Below, in pieces: positions 1-6,885 of a stretch of DNA of 12,606 bases. The notes under the pieces are model-generated. The model was not told where the DNA came from and did no database searches. It saw nothing but the letters and a program-made list of their open reading frames with translations. Made by a program: the position numbers and the translations under genes. The stretch's first letter is position 1, and every line of letters begins with the position of its first letter. This DNA comes from an uncultured Paraglaciecola sp. GTDB taxonomy: Bacteria > Pseudomonadota > Gammaproteobacteria > Enterobacterales > Alteromonadaceae. The stretch is from contig CAJQKX010000020.1 of the NCBI GenBank assembly GCA_905479025.1, positions 1-12,606 of the forward strand. The letters are read 5' to 3'.

Positions 1-1
1 A

Positions 2-196
2 ATTTGGATCAATAAACGCAAGGTTGATGTACGAGCAGTGCAAGCCAACATCGAACGTTTATATGCTGAAAACCCGCAAGGTACTGTGGTTATTCAGGCC
101 GACAGAAAAGCCACGACAGACGTGTTGATTAAAGTGATGGATGCATCACGGGCTGCAGGCATTCAAGATGTCTCTATCGCTGCGCAGGAGCCTTAA
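2..196 (+). CDS. exbD: ExbD/TolR-family biopolymer transport protein, C-terminal part (cut by window edge)
   Basis: The frame is open from the left edge to a TAA at 194–196, giving 64 residues of C-terminus. The visible part ends with a block resembling the periplasmic domain end of ExbD: GTVVIQADRKATTDVLIKVMD is the typical strand-helix in which the protein asks for 'the result of the previous dimension', and it finishes with a short GIQDVSIA strand. ExbD is the small single-span subunit that works with ExbB to harvest the proton motive force and energise TonB. The immediate downstream tonB gene, six bases after this stop, supports the assignment. The N-terminal anchor with the essential Asp lies outside the window. 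TolR is the alternative, but TolR is normally followed by tolA and tolB, not by a tonB and a TPR gene. Confidence 0.87.
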   Translation: MWINKRKVDVRAVQANIERLYAENPQGTVVIQADRKATTDVLIKVMDASRAAGIQDVSIAAQEP

Positions 197-202
197 ACCG
201 TT

Positions 203-847
203 ATGCCACAAACCATGTCAAAGACTATGCCGCAGACATTATCAAGAGTGGTTGTAGCTATCTTACTGGCAGCAGTTGTCACCTTAGGGTTGTTCTTTTT
301 GATGCAATCATTAATTCAAAGTGGTGGTAGCGCATTAACGGATGCACCTAAAGGCAGTGTGCTGGATTTTGTGCGTGTGAAAAAAGAGGAAGCGGTTCAA
401 AAGAAAGACAGAAAACCTAAGAAGCCACCTAAGCCAGAGCAACCGCCACCTGATATGGCGCCACCACAAATGGATGCGCCTAGTCCAGAAAGTACCACAA
501 GTGGTATGGACTTTGGTGCCGATGTAGGCGCTGAACTGTCACTTGAAGGTGGATTAGCTTTGGAGTCGGGTGATGGTGAGTTTTTACCTATAGTGCGTGT
601 TGCTGCTGTGTATCCAAGAAGGGCATTGCAGCGCGGTATTGAAGGTTATGTGGATGTCGAATTCACCGTGTCTAAGTTAGGCTCGGTAACCAGTCCTAGG
701 GTGATTCAAGCTTTACCTGCAGGTATTTTTGATCAAGCGGCATTGGATGCCACTTTAAAATATAAATACAAACCTCGCGTCGTTAATGGCCAACCCATGG
801 AAGTATCTGGGGTGGAAGTGCGAGTTAAATTTGAATTAGGGGGCTAA
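203..847 (+). CDS. tonB: TonB energy transducer (TonB2-like)
   Basis: TonB-family protein of 214 residues that transmits ExbB/ExbD-derived energy to outer-membrane receptors. In order: a short cytoplasmic N-terminus, one membrane span at about residues 15–37, a charged and proline-rich spacer (about 60–95, with KKPPKPEQPPPD), a Gly/Glu-rich linker, and a TonB C-terminal domain (about 125–214) containing YPRRALQRGIEGYV and a YKYKPRVVNGQP segment. It is close to the size of TonB2 proteins and shorter than E. coli TonB. The N-terminus has three in-frame ATGs (203, 215, 227) inside a near-repeat MPQTMSKTMPQT; AGGAG at 186–190 is nearest to the first one, so 203 is preferred, though 215 is possible. 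The SxxxH motif known from the span of E. coli TonB has no histidine here. It lies between exbD and a TPR gene, one base before the next start, so the three are surely co-transcribed. Confidence 0.92.
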   Translation: MPQTMSKTMPQTLSRVVVAILLAAVVTLGLFFLMQSLIQSGGSALTDAPKGSVLDFVRVKKEEAVQKKDRKPKKPPKPEQPPPDMAPPQMDAPSPESTTSGMDFGADVGAELSLEGGLALESGDGEFLPIVRVAAVYPRRALQRGIEGYVDVEFTVSKLGSVTSPRVIQALPAGIFDQAALDATLKYKYKPRVVNGQPMEVSGVEVRVKFELGG

Positions 848-848
848 A

Positions 849-2171
849 ATGTTGATGAATAAAATAATACTTAAAATAGTTGCACCAGTCTTAATGACCG
901 GTGTATTGGTATCTGGTATGCAAGTGAGTGCTGTTATTGCACAAGAAGTAGAAGTCGAGCGTAAAACCAAACGTGTGCCTACTTTACGTGCTAAAGTGTA
1001 TGACCAATTATCTCGTGCCCAAGGTTTAGCCGATGCGGGTGATCAGGCAGAAGCCTTTGAGGTATTAGACAATGTTAAGTCTAAAGCCAGTTCAATGAAC
1101 AGTTATGAACTTGCCATGATGTATAATTTTTATGCTTTTATTCATTACGAAGTTGAAAACTACGACCAAGCGATTGCAGCCTTTGAAAACGTCGTACAAC
1201 AACAGCCCATTCCAGAAACCTTTGAACAAGCCACTTTGTTTAGTTTGGCTCAATTGCACATGATGCGTGGCAACTACGACAAAGCTATTGTCAAAATAGA
1301 GCAATGGGAAGCCATTCAAAAAAACTTGTATCCATCTACAGATATCCCAGCTAAAAATTTAGTATTAAAAGCCCAAGCTATGTATCAAAAGCAAGATTAT
1401 GCTGCAGCATCTAAGTACATCAACGCGGCGGTGCTACAAGTTGAAACCAACGATTTAGGTTTCCAAGTAGACGAGCAGTGGTACGTGTTACAAAGAGCGA
1501 TTTATTTTGAACTGAAACAGCCTGAAAATGTTAAAAATGTATTGCTCAAGCTGGTTAAAAAGTTTGAAGCGCCTAAATATTGGATACAACTTGCTGGTAT
1601 GTATGGCGAGCTTGAGCAAGAACAAAAACAACTGGCAGTGATGGAAATTGCTGAGCAAAAAAGTTTTATCGCCACAGGCTCAGATATGTTCAATTTGGCA
1701 CAACTTTATTATTATCACCAAATGCCATATAAAGCAGCTGCTATTATGCAAAAAGCGATGGATGTGGGTAAGTTACCTGAAGATGAGCGTAACTTAACGT
1801 TTTTAGCCCAGTCTTGGAATTTTGCTAAAGAAACTGAAAAAGCGATCCCTGTTATGTTAGCTGCGGCTGAATTATCTGACTCAGGTGAGTTGTATGCTCA
1901 GCTTGGTCAAATGTACCTAAACATGGACAAATGGAAACAAGCGGTTGCCGCTTCGCAACAAGCTCTTGAAAAAGGCGGTTTGCGTAATGAAGGTATGTCG
2001 CATCTGGTCATTGGTTTAGCGCAATTTAATGTTGGCGAATACAACGAAGCTTTAAACCAGCTTGCTAAAGCGCAAGAATACGATGGTAGCCGAGGAATGG
2101 CGCAACAATGGTCAAAATTTGTTGAAGGCGAAAGAAATCAGATTGCGACTTATGCCTCAGTGGGTAGTTAA
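849..2171 (+). CDS. Exported TPR-repeat protein of the TonB2 operon
   Basis: A 440-residue protein with an N-terminal signal peptide: a lysine-containing start, a hydrophobic core (about residues 6–24) and a likely signal peptidase I site after AVIA at residue 31. The mature part is almost wholly helical TPR-like repeats, for example YNFYAFIHYEVENYDQAIAA near residue 92, LFSLAQLHMMRGNYDKAI near 130, and ELYAQLGQMYLNMDKWKQAV near 346. No catalytic motif is visible, so it is probably a periplasmic scaffold. In Shewanella, Vibrio-like and Alteromonas TonB2 loci a TPR gene follows tonB, and this one starts one base after the tonB stop (TAA then AATG), with AGGGGG at 838–843 serving as ribosome binding site inside the tonB end. 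A second ATG at 855 would also be usable. Its exact role in receptor energisation is not established; the link to TonB is inferred from the operon. Confidence 0.85.
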   Translation: MLMNKIILKIVAPVLMTGVLVSGMQVSAVIAQEVEVERKTKRVPTLRAKVYDQLSRAQGLADAGDQAEAFEVLDNVKSKASSMNSYELAMMYNFYAFIHYEVENYDQAIAAFENVVQQQPIPETFEQATLFSLAQLHMMRGNYDKAIVKIEQWEAIQKNLYPSTDIPAKNLVLKAQAMYQKQDYAAASKYINAAVLQVETNDLGFQVDEQWYVLQRAIYFELKQPENVKNVLLKLVKKFEAPKYWIQLAGMYGELEQEQKQLAVMEIAEQKSFIATGSDMFNLAQLYYYHQMPYKAAAIMQKAMDVGKLPEDERNLTFLAQSWNFAKETEKAIPVMLAAAELSDSGELYAQLGQMYLNMDKWKQAVAASQQALEKGGLRNEGMSHLVIGLAQFNVGEYNEALNQLAKAQEYDGSRGMAQQWSKFVEGERNQIATYASVGS

Positions 2172-2191
2172 TCTTTCATCTCAACTTTTGT

Positions 2192-2217
2192 AAAAAGCGC
2201 ATTGATGGCGCTTTTTT
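2192..2217 (+). terminator. Intrinsic terminator of the exbD–tonB–TPR operon
   Basis: A nine-base perfect stem, AAAAAGCGC at 2192–2200 and GCGCTTTTT at 2208–2216, with a seven-base loop, lies 20 bases after the TPR stop codon. The A tract and T tract flanking the GC core are those of a rho-independent terminator that could also work in the reverse direction. Confidence 0.88.
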
Positions 2218-2230
2218 ATCAATGAATCTA

Positions 2231-2264
2231 ATCTATAATAAAGGTATTAATCGTTTTTATAGAT
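2231..2264 (+). promoter_or_regulatory. Candidate oxyR promoter inside a perfect inverted repeat
   Basis: ATCTATAA at 2231–2238 and TTATAGAT at 2257–2264 are perfect reverse complements separated by 18 bases. The left arm overlaps a consensus TATAAT at 2234–2239. At 16–17 bp upstream there is only a T-run from the preceding terminator, so no good −35 box. Start of transcription would fall near 2246, between the arms, and the right arm ends 8 bases before the ATG at 2273. The layout suits autorepression by the LysR-type product, but the arms do not match the known four-ATAG/CTAT, 11-bp-period OxyR site, so the binding protein is inferred. Confidence 0.42.
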
Positions 2265-2272
2265 GAGTAATC

Positions 2273-3184
2273 ATGAAATGGCCCAACCTTAAACACCTTC
2301 ATTATTTGGTGGTTTTACATCAAGAGCAACACTTTCATAGAGCTTCACAGCGCTGTCATGTCAGCCAATCAACACTCAGCACCGCTATTCAAAATCTTGA
2401 GGAGCAGTTTGGCTCTCAGTTATTAGAGCGGGATCATAAGAACTTTGTGTTTACGCCTTTTGGCTTAGAATTAGTTGAGCGCAGCAAGGCCTTATTAACC
2501 GACACCCGCGAATTAGTGGATTTTGCGCAAAGTGCAGGGAATTGGCAAGCAGGTAAACTCAAAATAGGGGTTATTCCCACCATCGCGCCGTTTATTTTTG
2601 AGGAGTTGATTAAAACAGTTAAACAACATCTTCCCGATATTACGTTGCAACTTCAAGAAGACACGACGGCTAACTTGTTGACCCAGTTAAATGAAGGTGG
2701 CTTAGATTTACTTATTTTGGCTTTACCGTTGGATACACCAGGTTGTAAGCAATTGGTTTTAGGTCATGATCCCTTTCATTTAATTGCTCACAGTGACTTG
2801 GTTGAATCCTTACCAGTGCCACTTGACATGTCAGCTTTACCCAAAGAAAGTATTTTCTTATTGCAACAAGAGCATTGTATGACTGGGCATGCTGTTAGCG
2901 CATGTGGTTTGCAGCATAAAGAGCAAGTGAGTTCGTTAGCCGCTAGTAGTTTGTATACCTTAGTCCAGCTTGCTAATAGTAAGCTGGGTTTCACTTTTAT
3001 GCCAGAATTAGCTATTCAACATCATATATTAAGCACCACTCCTCTCGTATCGATGCCTGCCGAAGATATGGCTTATCGTGAAATTGGTATGGTGTGGCGA
3101 AGCGGTACAACTCGAGTCAGATTGTTTCGTCATTTGGCTGAATTAGTTGCTCCTTTAATTCCTATCCCTACCTTGACGCGTTAA
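2273..3184 (+). CDS. oxyR: OxyR-type LysR family hydrogen-peroxide sensor/regulator
   Basis: A 303-residue LysR-type regulator. The N-terminal winged HTH covers about residues 1–60, with FHRASQRCHVSQSTLSTAIQ as helix-turn-helix and LLERDHKNFVFTPFG as wing. The effector domain starts near residue 95 and keeps GVIPTIAPF, matching the IPTVGPY segment of E. coli OxyR that holds Thr100 (Thr103 here). The decisive feature is EHC at 200–202 followed by a second Cys at 211: the spacing of nine equals Cys199–Cys208 of E. coli OxyR, the pair that forms the peroxide-induced disulfide. The MVWRSGT segment near 275 matches the VYRPGS segment. Two residues after the first Cys differ: E. coli has Arg201 and Asp202, here Thr204 and Gly205. 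Start at 2273 is chosen because it gives the conserved N-terminus; the ribosome binding site (GATGAG) is weak. It is monocistronic, after a terminator. No catalase or peroxiredoxin gene is adjacent. Confidence 0.9.
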   Translation: MKWPNLKHLHYLVVLHQEQHFHRASQRCHVSQSTLSTAIQNLEEQFGSQLLERDHKNFVFTPFGLELVERSKALLTDTRELVDFAQSAGNWQAGKLKIGVIPTIAPFIFEELIKTVKQHLPDITLQLQEDTTANLLTQLNEGGLDLLILALPLDTPGCKQLVLGHDPFHLIAHSDLVESLPVPLDMSALPKESIFLLQQEHCMTGHAVSACGLQHKEQVSSLAASSLYTLVQLANSKLGFTFMPELAIQHHILSTTPLVSMPAEDMAYREIGMVWRSGTTRVRLFRHLAELVAPLIPIPTLTR

Positions 3185-3252
3185 TTACAACATGATTTAA
3201 AAAGACTGATTATTGAAACAAACTTTTTTACTGTGTCCCTCGACTTTAATAA

Positions 3253-3573
3253 ACAAAGAGAACACATCCTAATCGAAGGAAATTAAAAACAGTATTTGAG
3301 AAAACCGACGAGCGTCTTATTGCAAAGTCATTGGCATGGTTTAAAGACATCATTGGCGACATGTTATGTAACATCAATGCTGCGCTTCGTTCTTTATCTA
3401 ATGATGAGAATATTACCTTTCTTCTATCTGGTTTTGTTAAAGCAGACGGTGATAGTGTATATGGCTCTCATGACAAAGTGTATGTGTTCAAATATAAAGA
3501 TGTAAAGTTCTGCGTGACGGGTAAGTCTGATAAAAACAAATTGTTAACTGCCCCGAAGACCTACCTATTTTAG
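3253..3573 (+). pseudogene. Small open frame lacking a good start, possible gene remnant
   Basis: One frame is open from 3253 to a TAG at 3571–3573. The part from about 3289 reads like protein (VFEKTDERLIAKSLAWFKDI, then FLLSGFVKADGDSVYG and KVYVFKYKDVKFCVTGKSDK near the end). No ATG, GTG or TTG occurs in frame before the TTG at 3331, and that TTG has no ribosome binding site; the first ATG (3361) has none either. A good GAAGGA at 3275–3280 sits 11 bases before an in-frame GTA at 3292, which could be a decayed GTG. A terminator follows at 3598. It is therefore either a decayed gene or a small protein of up to 80 residues starting at TTG 3331. No family was recognised, and no signal peptide or membrane span is visible. 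It separates oxyR from the Prs operon and belongs clearly to neither. Confidence 0.35.
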
Positions 3574-3597
3574 GTAAGCCTTAAAACTTATTAAACT

Positions 3598-3625
3598 AAA
3601 AAGTCAGCTTCAAGCTGACTTTTTT
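3598..3625 (+). terminator. Intrinsic terminator upstream of the Prs operon
   Basis: AAAAAGTCAGC at 3598–3608 pairs perfectly with GCTGACTTTTT at 3614–3624, five-base loop TTCAA, followed directly by T residues. It is a strong rho-independent terminator 25 bases after the short open frame, and its presence suggests that frame is, or was, transcribed. It also isolates the downstream operon from read-through. Confidence 0.88.
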
Positions 3626-3655
3626 ATTACAAACCGATAAACTGAAAAATTCTTT

Positions 3656-3684
3656 GCTACATCATAGCATTAAATATATGTAGC
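3656..3684 (+). promoter_or_regulatory. Dyad-symmetric candidate operator/promoter of the KASIII–prsK–prsR operon
   Basis: GCTACAT at 3656–3662 and ATGTAGC at 3678–3684 are perfect reverse complements separated by 15 bases, so their centres are 22 bp apart, two turns of the helix. The spacer is AT-rich (TTAAATATATG), where a −10 element could lie, with TTTGCT at 3653–3658 as a poor −35 candidate. The dyad ends 25 bases before the ATG at 3710. The symmetry suggests a dimeric repressor or activator site; which protein binds is unknown. No −24/−12 sigma-54 promoter (GG-N10-GC) was found in this leader. Confidence 0.4.
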
Positions 3685-3709
3685 CTAATCTGTTTAGTTA
3701 GGACTTTTC

Positions 3710-4834
3710 ATGACTCCTTCAGTAGTAATTAGCGGTTCTGGTTTATGGAAACCTACTCACAGTATTAGTAATGAAGAACTGGTTCTGGCATACAATGCTT
3801 ACGCCGAGCAGTTCAATCAACAGTATCAAAAAGAAATTGAGGAAAGTGGACTGAAGCCTAAACCACTTTCAAGTGCAGAATTTATTGAAAAAGCCTCGGG
3901 CATTAAGAGTCGCTACGTCTATATAAAGGATGGCGTTTTAGACATAGATAGGATGCGGCCCAATATTCCTGAGCGCTCAGAAGATGAATTATCTGATCAA
4001 GCTGAAATGGCGATCTATGCAGCCAAAGATGCGTTAAAAGCCGCAAATAAAACCTCTGAAGACATCGATGTTGTTATTGTATCTTGTGCATACACACAGC
4101 GCTCTTATCCAGCTTTGGCGATTGAGGTACAAGGTGCATTGGGCATTAAAGGTTTTGCTTTTGATATGCTGGTGGCTTGTTCCGCAGCTACTTTTGCCCT
4201 GCATCGTGCCTATGAAATGATCACTGCAGGTACGGCTAAGGCTGTGTTGGTCATTAACCCTGAATTAACCTCGCCACAAGTCAATTATTGTGATCGTGAT
4301 AGTCATTTTATTTTTGGTGATGTGGCCACGGCTATAATAGTTGAAAATACTGATACTGCTGATTCAGAGCATGTTTTCGAAATTATGAGCACTAAAGCGG
4401 TTACTCAATATTCAAACAATATTCGCTCAAATTTTGGTTATGTTAGCCGTGCGAACGATGCCGATCCATTTGCTGAAGATAAACTCTTTCATCAACAGGG
4501 ACGCAAGGTATTTAAAGAAGTATGCCCTATGGCCGTAGATCATATATCTGAGCACTTAGCTCGTCATGAACTTAGTTCTGGAGACGTTTCAAGGTGGTGG
4601 TTACATCAAGCCAATATCAATATGAATACTTTGATAAGCCGAAAGTTACTTGGCAAACAGCCAACCTTTGAAGAAGCTCCAATAGTATTAGATACCTTTG
4701 CTAATACCGCTTCTGCTGGCTCCATTATCGCATTTTATTTGCATCACAAAGACTTGCAATCAGGTGACATTGGCTTGCTTTGTTCCTTTGGGGCTGGGTA
4801 TTCGATCGGTAGTTTACTATTAAAAAAACTATAG
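3710..4834 (+). CDS. Beta-ketoacyl-ACP synthase III-like enzyme (FabH family)
   Basis: A 374-residue thiolase-fold condensing enzyme. FabH-type enzymes join an acyl-CoA starter to malonyl-ACP; the substrate of this one is unknown. The catalytic triad is complete: Cys157 in MLVACSAATFALH, His299 in WWLHQANINMN, and Asn332 in FANTASAGS. The C-terminal GLLCSFGAGYSIGS is the typical glycine-rich end of the family. It is longer than housekeeping FabH (about 320 residues), mainly through a charged segment at about residues 28–60 between the first strand/helix and the conserved EKASGIKSRY. The start is fixed by AGGA at 3700–3703, six bases before the ATG. It is the first gene of an operon, with prsK starting 10 bases after its stop. 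It does not sit in the usual plsX–fabH–fabD context, so it is a specialised paralogue; secondary-metabolite or lipid starter-unit enzymes (DarB- or PqsD-like) are possible relatives, but I cannot choose among them. Confidence 0.87.
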   Translation: MTPSVVISGSGLWKPTHSISNEELVLAYNAYAEQFNQQYQKEIEESGLKPKPLSSAEFIEKASGIKSRYVYIKDGVLDIDRMRPNIPERSEDELSDQAEMAIYAAKDALKAANKTSEDIDVVIVSCAYTQRSYPALAIEVQGALGIKGFAFDMLVACSAATFALHRAYEMITAGTAKAVLVINPELTSPQVNYCDRDSHFIFGDVATAIIVENTDTADSEHVFEIMSTKAVTQYSNNIRSNFGYVSRANDADPFAEDKLFHQQGRKVFKEVCPMAVDHISEHLARHELSSGDVSRWWLHQANINMNTLISRKLLGKQPTFEEAPIVLDTFANTASAGSIIAFYLHHKDLQSGDIGLLCSFGAGYSIGSLLLKKL

Positions 4835-4844
4835 AGGTTTCACT

Positions 4845-6863
4845 ATGATCGCAACTGTTGGTTATGCAATCAGTGCTATTGGTTATGCCTTTCTTTTACT
4901 CCTTCTACTAACTGTTCGCAAATCAGGACTAGCAAAGTATCTGTTAATTTTTGCTACCGGTGCAACATGTTTATGGTCTATCACACCCTTCGTTTTTGCC
5001 GCATTATCTGTCGAAAAGCTATTGCTTTTCGACAATATTAAAAGTTTTTTTTGGCTACTTTTTTTAGCTTCATGCTTAAAAGATAACTTTACTAATATTA
5101 TTGAAGTATTGTGCCGAAAACAGACCTGGTTGATTTTGTCCTTGCCGATTATTGCTATTTCAATGCCTTACCTAGGGATTGAACAAGGATCGTGGAGGTT
5201 CCTTATTCAGACTGTGCTTGCCTTGCAAGTGCTTGTTTTGCTTGAAGTCATCTATCGTCAGGCTGGTGAAAGTAGTTGGGCATTAAAACCATTAATAATA
5301 TATTTGGCAGTTATCAGCGTTTTTGAATTTGTTACTTTTGCGGATGCTTTAATGGTGGAGCAAATTAATACTAATTACATTGCTGCCAGAGGTTATGTCT
5401 ACTCTGCTCTTATTCCATTGTTAGTCTTAGCTATTAGGCGAGTTAAAAATTGGGGGGTTGATATTTATATCTCCCGAGACATTGTGATGCACAGCACTCT
5501 TTTAATGGTAGCGGGTGGTTATCTATTTGTAATGGCGATGCTAGGTTATGCAGTTAAGTACTTTGGTGGCCAATGGGGTTCTGCCATTCAAGTAGTACTT
5601 ATTGTCTTGTCTTTGTCTCTTTTAGTGAGTTTATTTCTTTCTTTGAGTTTTCGGACTAAGATTAAGGTTTTTATTACTAAACACTTTTTTGCCAATCAAT
5701 TTGATTACAGGATTGAATGGCTGAAGTTAACACACTGTCTTAATACCCGTGAATCCGACGGGAATGTGTACGCGAGTGCTTTAAGAGGGGTGATTCAGGC
5801 AATTGATTACCAAATAGGGTGTTTGATTCAAAGTCAAAACGGTGAACTCAAGGTGCTGGCAAATATAGATAAACCCGCTTTGAATGATGATGAACAAGCA
5901 GTTTTGTTAGCGTTTTCAGCCTTTTTTACGTCGAAAAATTGGATAATCGATATTGAAGAGCTTAGAACACAGCCTTATGTTTATGAGGGGCTAAAGGTCA
6001 ACCATAGCCTTTTAAATAGTGTTTCTTTCCATCTGGTGATCCCCATATTCAATGAAGAAAAATTCTGGGGCATGGCGGTGATGCAAGGTTCAGATAACAC
6101 CCGTAAAAAACTCAATTGGGAGTTAAGAGATTATTTGACCGCTGTGAACGCTCAGATTTCAAACTTTTTGTTTCATCATCAAGCTGCGCAAGAGCTGGCT
6201 GAAAATGCACAATTTGCGGCTTTCACTCGTATGTCTGCCTTCATCGTGCACGACTTAAAAAACGTAGCGGCACAAATTAACCTTATTTTGTCTAATGCGA
6301 AACAACATAAAGATAATCCTCAATTCATTGATGATACTTTTGAAACCTTGCATCATACCAAAGTTCGAATGGATAAAATGCTATATCAGTTGACTGAAAA
6401 AAATGCTTCTCTAGATGGATTTGATAGTTTAGTCAACATATCAGAGTGTGTTAAAAATGTGGTTGAACAAAGATGTGGATCCTATTTACCCACACCTAGT
6501 GTAGTAGTTAGTAGTGAAACACCTGCGGTTTTAGATAAAGATAAACTAAGTAACGTTATTTACCATCTTGTAAGTAACGCACAACAAGCCACCAGTGATG
6601 ATGGCAAAGTAGATATTGAAATACAGTTATCCACAGATAAGAAGTATATGTTGATTAATATTGTGGACACGGGTATCGGTATGAGCGAAGATTTTATTCG
6701 CACACGTTTGTTCAAACCTTTTGATACAACCAAAGGCAACGCAGGAATGGGCATTGGGGCGTTTGATGCTAAAGCTTATTTAGAACGTATTGGAGGTCAG
6801 TTACTGGTACAAAGTAAACAACAGCAAGGTAGTATTTTTACATTACGAATTCCAACAGATTAG
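4845..6863 (+). CDS. prsK: PEP-CTERM system membrane sensor histidine kinase PrsK
   Basis: A 672-residue sensor kinase whose architecture matches PrsK of exosortase/PEP-CTERM systems. Residues 1 to about 268 hold a run of hydrophobic segments (for example 8–23, 31–53, 94–111, 120–136, 149–166, 184–198, 216–238, 247–268), so the sensor is in the membrane and lacks a large periplasmic domain. A GAF-like region covers about 295–440. The H-box is unusual but typical for the family: FIVHDLKN with phospho-acceptor His469. The ATP-binding domain follows with N-box HLVSNAQQA (Asn578), G1 DTGIGM (608–613), F-box FKPFDTTK (623–630) and G2 GMGIGAF (634–640). AGAGG at 4833–4837 overlaps the stop of the KASIII gene and serves this ATG, indicating translational linkage. 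Its phosphorylation partner is PrsR, encoded 22 bases downstream. The family assignment is from recognition of the whole architecture and the linked regulator; the input signal is unknown. Confidence 0.88.
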   Translation: MIATVGYAISAIGYAFLLLLLLTVRKSGLAKYLLIFATGATCLWSITPFVFAALSVEKLLLFDNIKSFFWLLFLASCLKDNFTNIIEVLCRKQTWLILSLPIIAISMPYLGIEQGSWRFLIQTVLALQVLVLLEVIYRQAGESSWALKPLIIYLAVISVFEFVTFADALMVEQINTNYIAARGYVYSALIPLLVLAIRRVKNWGVDIYISRDIVMHSTLLMVAGGYLFVMAMLGYAVKYFGGQWGSAIQVVLIVLSLSLLVSLFLSLSFRTKIKVFITKHFFANQFDYRIEWLKLTHCLNTRESDGNVYASALRGVIQAIDYQIGCLIQSQNGELKVLANIDKPALNDDEQAVLLAFSAFFTSKNWIIDIEELRTQPYVYEGLKVNHSLLNSVSFHLVIPIFNEEKFWGMAVMQGSDNTRKKLNWELRDYLTAVNAQISNFLFHHQAAQELAENAQFAAFTRMSAFIVHDLKNVAAQINLILSNAKQHKDNPQFIDDTFETLHHTKVRMDKMLYQLTEKNASLDGFDSLVNISECVKNVVEQRCGSYLPTPSVVVSSETPAVLDKDKLSNVIYHLVSNAQQATSDDGKVDIEIQLSTDKKYMLINIVDTGIGMSEDFIRTRLFKPFDTTKGNAGMGIGAFDAKAYLERIGGQLLVQSKQQQGSIFTLRIPTD

Positions 6864-6885
6864 ACAATAAAAAGGATTTTAATAC

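Noticed and set aside
1696..1711. TTGGCAC match to a sigma-54 −24 element
   Set aside because: It lies within the TPR coding sequence and lacks the GC of the −12 element.
3296..3505. 69-codon frame on the plus strand overlapping the orphan frame
   Set aside because: Starts with TTG, composition (runs of Leu, Met, Ser with low-complexity look) is that of a shifted frame; the other frame is more protein-like and ends near the terminator.
3562..3576. TACCTA-TTT-TAGGTA hairpin over the stop of the orphan frame
   Set aside because: A six-base AT-rich stem with a three-base loop is expected by chance; the real terminator is at 3598–3625.
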